DNA of 15,574 nt from JBFKOL01 sp041628815 (GTDB lineage: Bacteria; Bacteroidota; Bacteroidia; Chitinophagales; Saprospiraceae): positions 1-15,574 of the forward strand of contig JBFKOL010000070.1 in NCBI GenBank assembly GCA_041628815.1. The letters run 5' to 3'. The position numbers and the translations under genes are program-made. Below, piece by piece: positions 1 through 7,899 of this stretch. The notes beneath the pieces are model-generated. The model saw nothing but the letters and a program-made list of their open reading frames with translations. It was not told the DNA's origin and did no database searches. Positions within the stretch are counted from its first letter, which is position 1. Every line of letters begins with the position of its first letter.

Positions 1-182
1 GCTCGGCTTCGATACCGTGCAAGGTTGCACCCATAGGTACAGCAGAATATGGCGCAGCGGCACAAAGACCACTTTGGAGCGTTCTTTCTAAAGAAAAAAT
101 TGAAAAAGCATTCGGGTTGCAGTTACAAGCCTGGCAGAAAAGTCTGGAAGATTGTCTTGATCTATTATTACCGAAGGACTAA
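1..182 (+). CDS. rmlD: dTDP-4-dehydrorhamnose reductase, C-terminal fragment (5' end outside window)
   Basis: The reading frame is open from base 3 to a TAA at 180-182 and gives 59 C-terminal residues. The stretch V-A-P-I-G-T-A-E-Y, then A-A-Q-R-P-L-W-S-V-L-S, a Lys-Ile pair, A-F-G and W-Q-K-S-L matches the C-terminal end of RmlD/RfbD proteins. There a conserved Thr-Ala-Glu-Tyr and Arg-Pro-x-x-Ser-x-Leu segment is followed by a helix ending in W-x-x-S-L. RmlD is the NAD(P)H-dependent short-chain-dehydrogenase-fold enzyme that reduces dTDP-4-keto-L-rhamnose to dTDP-L-rhamnose in the cytoplasm, for surface polysaccharide synthesis. The Rossmann nucleotide-binding part and the catalytic Tyr-x-x-x-Lys lie outside the window, so the call rests on the tail only. 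The next gene starts 12 bases after the stop, which suggests co-transcription. Another sugar-nucleotide reductase of the same family is the main alternative. Confidence 0.78.
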   Translation, partial: SASIPCKVAPIGTAEYGAAAQRPLWSVLSKEKIEKAFGLQLQAWQKSLEDCLDLLLPKD

Positions 183-194
183 CTTGCCCAAACA

Positions 195-2921
195 ATGAAA
201 TTTAAAACCTCGTTCTTCATTACATTTTTTGTAATAGGTATGTGTACGATTATGCAGGCCACACATAACCGGGCGGGGGAAATAACGTATGAGCAGATCA
301 GTGACCTGACCATTCGCGCAACCATTACTACCTACACCCGCACTAGTAGCTTTGCTGCCGACAGGGACAGTCTTGAATTGTTCTGGGGAGATGGAACGAG
401 TACTACCATTCCCCGTACCAACGGGGATGGCACGGAATTGCCCAACGATATAAAACTTAATTATTACATCGCTGAACATACCTATCCTACAAGGGGTACA
501 TACAAATTGTCCATGGAAGACCCCAACCGTATTGCGGGAATTTTGAACGTGGACTTTCCCAATTCGGTCAATATACCTTTCTATATTGAAACTACCTTGA
601 CATTGCTTGACACGAGGTTTCAGGGGGCCAACAGTTCTGCGGTTTTATTACAACCTCCGATTGACTACGCTTGTATCAACGAGATCTTCACACATAATCC
701 CAATGCTTATGACCCTGACGGTGATAGTCTTTCCTATGAGCTGGTAACTCCCTTCCAAAGTGAGGGAGACGAGGTACCCAACTACCTGCTGCCCGATCAA
801 GTGAGGCCCGGAGAGGATAATAGCATTTTTTTGGATCCTGTGACCGGAGATTTCAGGTGGGACTCTCCAAAAATCAGCGGTGAGTTCAATATAACCATTA
901 AAATAAAGGAGTACCGCGAAGGACGGTTGATCAACAACATCATCAGAGACATGCAGATTCTTGTCCGGACATGTCCCGAAATTAACGATCCGCCTTCGAT
1001 CCAATCGCCTGATGAAATTTGTGTAGTAGCGGGAGAGACCATTGAGTTTGAAGTTCTTGCGACTGACTCGGACAGTGGACAGCTCCTTACAACCACGGCC
1101 CTGGGCGGACCCTTTGAAGTGGATACAAAACCTGCACAATTCATTACCCCCCAAAATCCGGGACCTTCAGGCGTACCTTCAAGGTTCATTTGGCAAACCG
1201 ACTGCAGTCATATCTCCAAAGAGTTTTATCAGGTTGTATTTAAGTCTGTCGACGACTTTTTCAGTACAGAACAAAGCGGATTGGCAACATTGAAATCGGT
1301 CCGTATAAAAGTGGTCGGACCTTCACCGGAAGAGGTGGTAGCCGAAAGGACACCCTCTGCAGTGAAAATTTCATGGAATGCGCCATATCTATGTGAGGAC
1401 GATGGATTGTTCCAAGGTTTTTCTGTTTGGAGACGCAATGGCAGCTCCGATATCCCGCGCGACACTTGCCGTACAGGTCTGGAGGGTCTCGGCTTCGAGC
1501 AAATAATCTTCCTTACGAAGGATCGAGAAGGAGATCGATATGTGGCCTTTGATGCAGATGTGGGAGAAGGTAATATCTACTGCTACCGGGTCCTCGGTGA
1601 ATATGCCCAACTGACAGCTTTAAACAATCCATTCAACAAGGTAGAAAGCCTTCCAAGCGAAGAATCATGTACGCGATTTGATGAACGAGATCCCCTTATC
1701 ATCAAGGTTTCCGTAATGTCAACAGATCCATCTTCCGGAAATATCGATGTGCGATGGACATTGCCCAATCCCGACGACTTTGACACCTTGATCAATCCCG
1801 GGCCCTACACCATTACACTTTCCAGAGCGACCGGTTTTAGCGGAACCAATTTTGTCCCCATCCCTGGTGCCACGTTTGTGGAAAGTTATTTTCACCATCT
1901 GTCGGATACCATTTTTGTTGACAACGGGCTCAATACGATGTCACAGGTATACAGATACCAGGTGTCGATCGAGTCGAGCAATGGAATCAACAGTAGAGCG
2001 GTTTCTATGCCTGCCACCAATGTTTTTCTTTCGGCAACCGGAAGAGATGAAAGTATATCATTGACCTGGGACTTTAACGTCCCCTGGAACAACTCTTCCT
2101 ACACCGTCTTCCAGGAAACTTCTTCAGGCTCTCATGATACACTGGGCGTGACATCGGGGCGTGATTTTCTTGTCGAAGGGTTATTAAACGGCGTAGAGTA
2201 TTGTTTCCTGGTATCAAGTGAAGGTTCCTATGGCCTCCGCAATATACGGTCACCACTCGTCAATGAGTCACAGAGAGCATGTACGGTCCCTGTGGATACG
2301 ATTGCACCCTGTGCACCAGCTTTAAACGTAGAGACCATCTGTGCCAAACCCATTCTATTTGCAGAACAGATCCTGGTCAACACGCTGTCGTGGTCCTATT
2401 CTGCACCCGCCTGCAGTCAAGCAACAGATCTTGCCGCATTCAACATCTATTACACCCCTATTGAGGGCGAAAGCTATGAGGTTATAGCCAGTTTGCCGTA
2501 CACCACGCGTGTTTTTGAACACCAGCTCGATGATGTCATTGCCGGATGTTACGTTATCACGGCCATTGATTCAAGTGGTAATGAAAGCAACATCTCACGG
2601 TCTTTCTGTGTTGAGAATTGCCCATCATATGAGTTGGGAAATACCTTTACACCGAACAGCGACACTCACAACGACCTTTTCGTTCCCAGGGTTAATTTGT
2701 TCATAGAAAGCATCGAAATGGAAATTTACAACCGCTGGGGGCAACTGGTCTACAAGACTACCGATCCGGAGATCAATTGGGACGGTAAAAATTTGAACGG
2801 TGACAAGTTGTCTGATGGCACCTATTTCTATACCTGCAAAGTTTTTGAAAAAAGGATCAGTGGCGAAATTGCTCAAACCGATGTGTTGAGTGGATATATT
2901 CAACTGCTTAGAGGTGAATGA
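195..2921 (+). CDS. Secreted multi-domain protein with fibronectin-like modules and type IX secretion (CHU_C, type B) sorting domain
   Basis: This 908-residue protein starts with a Sec signal peptide: Lys2 and Lys4, a hydrophobic core at about 6-19, and likely cleavage after Gln-Ala at 21-22. Mature residues 23-30 read T-H-N-R-A-G-E-I, a start I associate with a family of exported Bacteroidota proteins. The N-terminal region (about 23-260) contains W-G-D-G-T (64-68) and D-P-D-G-D-S-L-S-Y (173-181), the latter resembling acidic calcium-binding loops of beta-sandwich domains. An Ig/cadherin-like module follows (about 264-375). After it come roughly four fibronectin-III-like modules (about 376-490, 500-600, 605-695, 702-806) with recurring I-S-W or L-T-W strands. 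Residues 812-908 form the gliding-motility-associated C-terminal domain: F-T-P-N-S-D-T-H-N-D-L-F, then I-Y-N-R-W-G-Q-L-V-Y, W-D-G-K and D-G-T-Y-F-Y. That domain directs outer-membrane translocation and surface attachment through the type IX machinery. The sequence shows no enzymatic motif, so a surface adhesin or matrix role is inference. The start is the first ATG, 12 bases after the previous stop. Confidence 0.9.
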   Translation: MKFKTSFFITFFVIGMCTIMQATHNRAGEITYEQISDLTIRATITTYTRTSSFAADRDSLELFWGDGTSTTIPRTNGDGTELPNDIKLNYYIAEHTYPTRGTYKLSMEDPNRIAGILNVDFPNSVNIPFYIETTLTLLDTRFQGANSSAVLLQPPIDYACINEIFTHNPNAYDPDGDSLSYELVTPFQSEGDEVPNYLLPDQVRPGEDNSIFLDPVTGDFRWDSPKISGEFNITIKIKEYREGRLINNIIRDMQILVRTCPEINDPPSIQSPDEICVVAGETIEFEVLATDSDSGQLLTTTALGGPFEVDTKPAQFITPQNPGPSGVPSRFIWQTDCSHISKEFYQVVFKSVDDFFSTEQSGLATLKSVRIKVVGPSPEEVVAERTPSAVKISWNAPYLCEDDGLFQGFSVWRRNGSSDIPRDTCRTGLEGLGFEQIIFLTKDREGDRYVAFDADVGEGNIYCYRVLGEYAQLTALNNPFNKVESLPSEESCTRFDERDPLIIKVSVMSTDPSSGNIDVRWTLPNPDDFDTLINPGPYTITLSRATGFSGTNFVPIPGATFVESYFHHLSDTIFVDNGLNTMSQVYRYQVSIESSNGINSRAVSMPATNVFLSATGRDESISLTWDFNVPWNNSSYTVFQETSSGSHDTLGVTSGRDFLVEGLLNGVEYCFLVSSEGSYGLRNIRSPLVNESQRACTVPVDTIAPCAPALNVETICAKPILFAEQILVNTLSWSYSAPACSQATDLAAFNIYYTPIEGESYEVIASLPYTTRVFEHQLDDVIAGCYVITAIDSSGNESNISRSFCVENCPSYELGNTFTPNSDTHNDLFVPRVNLFIESIEMEIYNRWGQLVYKTTDPEINWDGKNLNGDKLSDGTYFYTCKVFEKRISGEIAQTDVLSGYIQLLRGE
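2911..2917 (+). promoter_or_regulatory. Shine-Dalgarno-like site for ribE
   Basis: GAGGTGA lies five bases before the ATG at 2923, inside the last codons of the upstream gene. Its position favours the 2923 start over the in-frame ATG at 2890, which would overlap the upstream gene by 32 bases and add eleven residues before the conserved M-F-T-G-I-V-E start. The single base between TGA (2919-2921) and ATG suggests translational coupling. Confidence 0.6.
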
Positions 2922-2922
2922 T

Positions 2923-3522
2923 ATGTTTACAGGAATCGTCGAGACAACAGGCAAATTGAAACACATTGATAGGGATAGAGACAACATCACTTTTACTGTT
3001 CTTTCAGACATTTCTAATGAACTTAAAGTAGACCAAAGTGTAGCACATAATGGAGTGTGTCTCACCGTTACGGAAGTAGGCACCGGGTGGCACCGGACGA
3101 CGGCCATTGCTGAGACTTTGAAAAGGTCCAACCTTGGCGATCTTAAAAAGGATGACTTAATCAATCTCGAACGATGTCTGCGATTATCAGACAGACTGGA
3201 TGGTCATCTTGTACAGGGACATGTAGATACCACCGCCACTTGTGTCAGGAAGATCGAGCAAGGCGGTAGTTGGGTCTTTGAATTTTCTTGTTCACCCGAA
3301 CACGACGGATTATTGGTTCAAAAAGGTAGTATAGCTATAAATGGTGTGAGCCTGACACTTATTGATCCTGGTAAAGGTAGATTTAAGGTAGCCATTATCC
3401 CTTATACCTTTGAACACACCAACTTCAAACAAATCGAAGAAGGTACAAGGGTAAATATTGAGTTTGATCTCATAGGCAAATACATATTAAAAAATATGCC
3501 GAAGTTGAATTCGGCCCAGTAA
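2923..3522 (+). CDS. ribE: Riboflavin synthase, alpha subunit
   Basis: This enzyme performs the last step of riboflavin synthesis in the cytoplasm: dismutation of two 6,7-dimethyl-8-ribityllumazine molecules into riboflavin and a pyrimidinedione. The 199-residue length is normal for the family. The protein opens with the hallmark M-F-T-G-I-V-E, and the two internally homologous lumazine-binding repeats are visible. The first (about 1-97) has S-V-A-H-N-G-V-C-L-T-V at 39-49 and A-E-T-L-K-R-S-N-L at 63-71. The second (about 98-190) has H-L-V-Q-G-H-V-D at 95-102 and G-S-I-A-I-N-G-V-S-L-T-L at 135-146. The start at 2923 was chosen because the family begins there and a ribosome binding site precedes it. 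No other rib gene is nearby. The gene follows a surface-protein gene with one base between them, so it probably depends on upstream transcription. The gene is also called ribC in some genomes. Confidence 0.96.
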   Translation: MFTGIVETTGKLKHIDRDRDNITFTVLSDISNELKVDQSVAHNGVCLTVTEVGTGWHRTTAIAETLKRSNLGDLKKDDLINLERCLRLSDRLDGHLVQGHVDTTATCVRKIEQGGSWVFEFSCSPEHDGLLVQKGSIAINGVSLTLIDPGKGRFKVAIIPYTFEHTNFKQIEEGTRVNIEFDLIGKYILKNMPKLNSAQ

Positions 3523-3525
3523 TAA

Positions 3526-3560
3526 AAAACGGGATACAACTCATGATTGCATCCCGTTCT
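3526..3560. terminator. Bidirectional hairpin terminator between ribE and rpoC
   Basis: The arms AACGGGAT (3528-3535) and ATCCCGTT (3551-3558) pair perfectly. After an A-C mismatch, CAA (3537-3539) pairs with TTG (3547-3549). On the + strand the hairpin follows the ribE stop by a few bases and is trailed by a T-rich stretch (CTAACTTTTCTG). On the - strand it lies 24 bases past the rpoC stop and is trailed by TTTTTTATT, a good intrinsic-terminator tail. One hairpin therefore serves two convergent units. The - strand direction looks stronger. Confidence 0.85.
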
Positions 3561-3583
3561 AACTTTTCTGTTTCAAGAACGTT

Positions 3584-6500
3584 TTATTCTCCGAGCATCA
3601 GGGTTTCCTCGAGCACTTCATCTTCTTCTTCAACTACAAATACCCGCAATTGATCGTATTGTTTCAGTCCTGTACCTGCCGGTATTTTCTTGCCGACAAT
3701 AACATTCTCTTTCAGTCCTTCCAGTTCGTCTCGTTTGGCTGTTATAGCAGCGGTACTCAAGACCTTGGTGGTTTCCTGGAATGACGCAGCTGATATCCAA
3801 CTTGCCACTCCAAGTGAAGATTTGGTAATACCTTGAAGCATCGGCCGCGACGTGGCTGGCACAGCATCTCGAAACTCTACCGTATTCAAGTCATTCCTCT
3901 TCAGGTAGGAGTTTTCTTCTCTAATTTGTCTTATCGTGACGATTTGTCCACGTTTCAGTTTATTGCTGTCATCAGCCTGTGTAATGACTTTCTTGTCAAA
4001 TATCCAATCGTTTTCTTCAAGAAAGTTGTATTTCTCGACGGCTTCTCCTTCAAGGAATGATGTGTCTCCCGGATCTTCGATACGAACCCTTCTCATCATC
4101 TGTCGCACGATCACCTCGATGTGTTTGTCATTGATGCCTATTCCCTGGGAGCGATACACCTCTTGAATACCATTGACAATATACTGTTGTACGGCAAAAG
4201 GCCCCATAATGTTGAGAATGTCTTCCGGCGACGTAGCCCCGTCGGAAAGATGCGTACCCGCCCTTACGAAGTCACCTTCTTGAACCAGGATATGTTTGGA
4301 CAGACCAATGAGGTACTTGCGTCGTTGGTTGGTCTTTTCGTCTTCAACAAACACTTCACGGTTGCCCCGCTTCATTTTTCCGAACGAAACGATACCGTCG
4401 ATTTCGGCAGTAGTCGCAGGGTTTGACGGATTCCTGGCTTCAAACAACTCGGTAACACGCGGAAGACCACCGGTGATATCCTGGATCTTACCAATCTTTC
4501 TCGGAATTTTTGCAATCCTTGTTCCCGGAATGATATGATCGCCGTTTTCTACGAGAATATGCGATCCTACTGGGAGGTTGTAATTCTTCAACACCTCACC
4601 ATTCTCATCCAGTATGTTGATGGTAGGTACTTTTTTACGCCTCTTGGCTTCGATGATGATTTTCTCGACGTTTCCTGTCTGATCATCCCTCTCGGATCTG
4701 AAGGAGACACCTTCTTCAATTGACTCATACTGGACGATACCTCCGAATTCGGAAACGATGAGTGCATTGAATGGATCCCACTCACATATGACATCCCCTT
4801 TTTTCACTTTCTTTTTTCCTTTAACAAAAAGTGTGGAGCCATAAGGTATATGCAGGTTTGCAAGGATTTTCTTGGTTTCCGGATCGAGGACCCTTATTTC
4901 ACCCGACCTGGATAGGACGATATCCGATACTTTGTCCCCTTCCTTGAATTCAGTGGTCTGGACATTGTCAAACTCGAGAATTCCCTCAAATTTGGAGATG
5001 TGTTCAGATTCTGTTTTCGAAACCGATGCAATACCACCCACGTGGAAGGTACGCAAGGTCAGCTGAGTACCAGGCTCACCAATACTTTGGGCAGCAATAA
5101 CACCAACCGCATCGCCTGTTTCAGAGATTCTGCCTGTGGCAAGATTTTTCCCATAGCATTTGGAGCATACACCCTTTTTGGTTTCACACGTCAAGACGGA
5201 TCTTATATTAACGGTCTCAACCCCTGAACTTTCAATCAGTTCCGCCACCTTGTCATCGATGTATTCACCTCTTTCGAGGATGACTTCCTCGGTTTCAGGA
5301 TGTACAATATTGTGCAGTGTGTAACGCCCGGCAATTCGCGGAGCAAGATTTTCAATGACTTTATCACTGTCCTTAAGTGCGGAAGTCTCGATGCCTCTCA
5401 ATGTTGCACAGTCGTCTTCCACGATAATGACGTCCTGTGAGACATCGACAAGCCTCCTGGTGAGATAACCGGCATCTGCTGTTTTCAATGCTGTATCAGC
5501 AAGACCTTTCCTAGCACCATGTGTCGAAATAAAATACTCCAGCACCGACAGGCCGTCGACAAAGTTTGCCAGGATGGGGTTTTCAATAATTGCACCACCT
5601 GAATCTCCCGACTTACGAGGTTTTGCCATAAGTCCCCGCAGACCGCAAAGCTGCTTGATTTGCTGCTTACTGCCTCGAGCGCCTGAATCAAGCATCATGT
5701 ATACCGAATTGAATCCGCCCTTGTGTTCGGCAAGTTCCTTCATCAAATTGTCTGTAATCTTGTTATCGGCAAATGTCCACTTGTCGATTACCTGGTTATA
5801 ACGTTCATTGGATGTGATGAGACCCATGTTATAGTTCTCCCATACTTCATCGACTTCATCCTGAGCTTCTACCAGCGTTCGTTCCTTGATGGTCGGAGTG
5901 ATCAGGTCACCCAGATTAAAGGACAGACCACCTTTAAAGGACCAGTAGAATCCCATATCCTTTATATTATCAAGGAATTCTGCTGCCACGGCGAAGTCCG
6001 TTCTTTCAATGATATCACCAATAACTGCTTTCAGGTTCTTTTTGGTCAGTAATTTGTTAATGAATGGAACATCTTCAGGTACAGCTTCATTGAAAACTAC
6101 TCTTCCGACCGTTGTCTCCACTCTTTCTTTTACAAGATGTCCCAATTCATTCTCAACATCGACTTTGACCATGATGCTGTCATGCAACTCGATTTTTTCT
6201 TCGCCATAGGCAATCAAAACCTCTTCCGGGGAATAGAATACCGGCAGGTCACCATTCTTCTTGCCATTACTTGAGGATTTTGCTTTGGTGATGTAGTACA
6301 ACCCCAAAACCATGTCCTGAGAAGGCAAGGTAATTGGCGATCCGTTCTGAGGATTCAACATATTGTGAGAGGCAAGCATCAGTAATTGCGCTTCAAGAAT
6401 GGCTCCCTGGCTGAGGGGTACATGTACCGCCATTTGGTCACCATCAAAGTCGGCATTGAAGGCCCCGCATACCAGCGGATGCAGTCGTATTGCTTTTCCT

Positions 6501-7870
6501 TCTACCAATACAGGCTGAAAGGCCTGGATGGAAAGTCTGTGCAATGTAGGAGCCCTGTTTAACAGGACCGGATGGCCTTTCAGCACGCCTTCAAGGATTT
6601 CCCAGATGACCGGGTCCTTTCTGTCTACCAGTTTTTTGGCTGATTTTACCGTTTTTACAATTCCCCTTTCTATCAATTTTCGAATGATAAAGGGCTTGAA
6701 CAACTCGGATGCCATGCCTTTAGGTAGACCGCACTCGTGCAACCGCAATGTAGGTCCTACCACGATCACTGACCGACCTGAATAGTCGACCCGTTTCCCT
6801 AATAAGTTCTGTCTAAAGCGCCCCTGTTTTCCTTTCAAGATATCACTCAAAGACTTGAGAGAACGTCCGCCTTCAGCTTTAACAGCATTGGATTTTCTCG
6901 AATTGTCAAAAAGCGAATCGACGGCTTCCTGCAGCATCCGTTTCTCGTTGCGCAGGATTACTTCAGGAGCTTTGATTTCCAGCAACCGCTTCAACCTGTT
7001 GTTTCGAATGATCACCCTCCGGTACAAATCATTGAGATCTGAACTGGCAAATCTACCTCCGTCAAGAGGTACCAAAGGCCTCAGCTCCGGGGGAATCACC
7101 GGCAGATACTCAATGATAGCCCATTCCGGTTTGTTTTCTACCCGGGTATTGCCATCTCTGAAGGCCTCCACTACACGCAGTCTCTTCAGGGCTTCCGACT
7201 TGCGCTGCTGAGAAGTCTCCGTAGCCGCCTGATGTCGCAGGTCATATGACAACTGATCTAAATCCAAGCGTTCAAGCAATCCCTTGACACCTTCAGCTCC
7301 CATCTTGGCGATGAATTTATTGGGGTCTGTGTCTTCAAGGAGGTGATTATCACTTGGAAGGGTCTCCAGCACTTCAAAATATTCCTCTTCGGTCAGCAAT
7401 GCCATGTGCTCGAGCTCTCCTTCTTTTACCCCGGGCTGTATGACCACATATCTTTCATAATAAACGATCATCTCCAGCTTTTTAGAAGACAGACCGAGTA
7501 AATAACCGATCTTGTTGGGTAGAGACTTGAAAAACCATATGTGCACTACTGGGACTACCAGCTTGATGTGCCCCATGCGCTCGCGTCTTACTTTTTTCTC
7601 TGTCACTTCTACCCCACAACGGTCGCACACAATTCCCTTATACCTGATGCGCTTGTACTTGCCGCAGTAGCATTCGTAGTCCTTGACAGGACCAAATATG
7701 CGTTCGCAGAAAAGTCCGTCTCTCTCAGGTTTATAAGACCGGTAGTTGATGGTTTCTGGTTTAAGCACTTCGCCATATGAACGCTCCAGGATGTCATCCG
7801 GAGAACTCAAACTGATGGTAATCGAACCGAAGTCCGAATTTTGCTTTCCTATATTTTTTTTGAACGGCAT
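3584..7870 (-). CDS. rpoC: DNA-directed RNA polymerase, beta' subunit
   Basis: This 1428-residue subunit carries the catalytic magnesium site and much of the DNA clamp of the core enzyme. The N-terminal zinc site has Cys67, Cys69, Cys82 and Cys85. The absolutely conserved N-A-D-F-D-G-D-Q-M lies at 472-480, with Asp474, Asp476 and Asp478 as metal ligands. The bridge helix is near 728-751 (D-S-G-A-R-G-S-K-Q-Q). The second zinc site is Cys821, Cys895, Cys902 and Cys905, and the trigger-loop start G-E-P-G-T-Q-L-T-L-R-T-F-H is at 931-943. The region from about 950 to the end contains the variable insert and the C-terminal Q-E-T-T-K-V-L segment followed by G-L-K-E-N-V-I-V-G. All key residues are present and no frameshift is seen. 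The gene starts 29 bases after the rpoB stop with no clear Shine-Dalgarno sequence, which is common in this phylum. It ends the operon at the bidirectional terminator. Confidence 0.99.
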   Translation of the reverse strand: MPFKKNIGKQNSDFGSITISLSSPDDILERSYGEVLKPETINYRSYKPERDGLFCERIFGPVKDYECYCGKYKRIRYKGIVCDRCGVEVTEKKVRRERMGHIKLVVPVVHIWFFKSLPNKIGYLLGLSSKKLEMIVYYERYVVIQPGVKEGELEHMALLTEEEYFEVLETLPSDNHLLEDTDPNKFIAKMGAEGVKGLLERLDLDQLSYDLRHQAATETSQQRKSEALKRLRVVEAFRDGNTRVENKPEWAIIEYLPVIPPELRPLVPLDGGRFASSDLNDLYRRVIIRNNRLKRLLEIKAPEVILRNEKRMLQEAVDSLFDNSRKSNAVKAEGGRSLKSLSDILKGKQGRFRQNLLGKRVDYSGRSVIVVGPTLRLHECGLPKGMASELFKPFIIRKLIERGIVKTVKSAKKLVDRKDPVIWEILEGVLKGHPVLLNRAPTLHRLSIQAFQPVLVEGKAIRLHPLVCGAFNADFDGDQMAVHVPLSQGAILEAQLLMLASHNMLNPQNGSPITLPSQDMVLGLYYITKAKSSSNGKKNGDLPVFYSPEEVLIAYGEEKIELHDSIMVKVDVENELGHLVKERVETTVGRVVFNEAVPEDVPFINKLLTKKNLKAVIGDIIERTDFAVAAEFLDNIKDMGFYWSFKGGLSFNLGDLITPTIKERTLVEAQDEVDEVWENYNMGLITSNERYNQVIDKWTFADNKITDNLMKELAEHKGGFNSVYMMLDSGARGSKQQIKQLCGLRGLMAKPRKSGDSGGAIIENPILANFVDGLSVLEYFISTHGARKGLADTALKTADAGYLTRRLVDVSQDVIIVEDDCATLRGIETSALKDSDKVIENLAPRIAGRYTLHNIVHPETEEVILERGEYIDDKVAELIESSGVETVNIRSVLTCETKKGVCSKCYGKNLATGRISETGDAVGVIAAQSIGEPGTQLTLRTFHVGGIASVSKTESEHISKFEGILEFDNVQTTEFKEGDKVSDIVLSRSGEIRVLDPETKKILANLHIPYGSTLFVKGKKKVKKGDVICEWDPFNALIVSEFGGIVQYESIEEGVSFRSERDDQTGNVEKIIIEAKRRKKVPTINILDENGEVLKNYNLPVGSHILVENGDHIIPGTRIAKIPRKIGKIQDITGGLPRVTELFEARNPSNPATTAEIDGIVSFGKMKRGNREVFVEDEKTNQRRKYLIGLSKHILVQEGDFVRAGTHLSDGATSPEDILNIMGPFAVQQYIVNGIQEVYRSQGIGINDKHIEVIVRQMMRRVRIEDPGDTSFLEGEAVEKYNFLEENDWIFDKKVITQADDSNKLKRGQIVTIRQIREENSYLKRNDLNTVEFRDAVPATSRPMLQGITKSSLGVASWISAASFQETTKVLSTAAITAKRDELEGLKENVIVGKKIPAGTGLKQYDQLRVFVVEEEDEVLEETLMLGE

Positions 7871-7899
7871 AATATTATGGCCTTTATGGTATTAAAAGA

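Noticed and set aside
648..1189. Two - strand frames of 168 and 130 codons inside the surface-protein gene
   Set aside because: Both are opposite a convincing secreted protein and overlap each other; neither product looks like a protein family.
2625..3164. A 179-codon - strand frame across the surface-protein and ribE junction
   Set aside because: It overlaps two well supported + strand genes and its translation has no family resemblance or start context.
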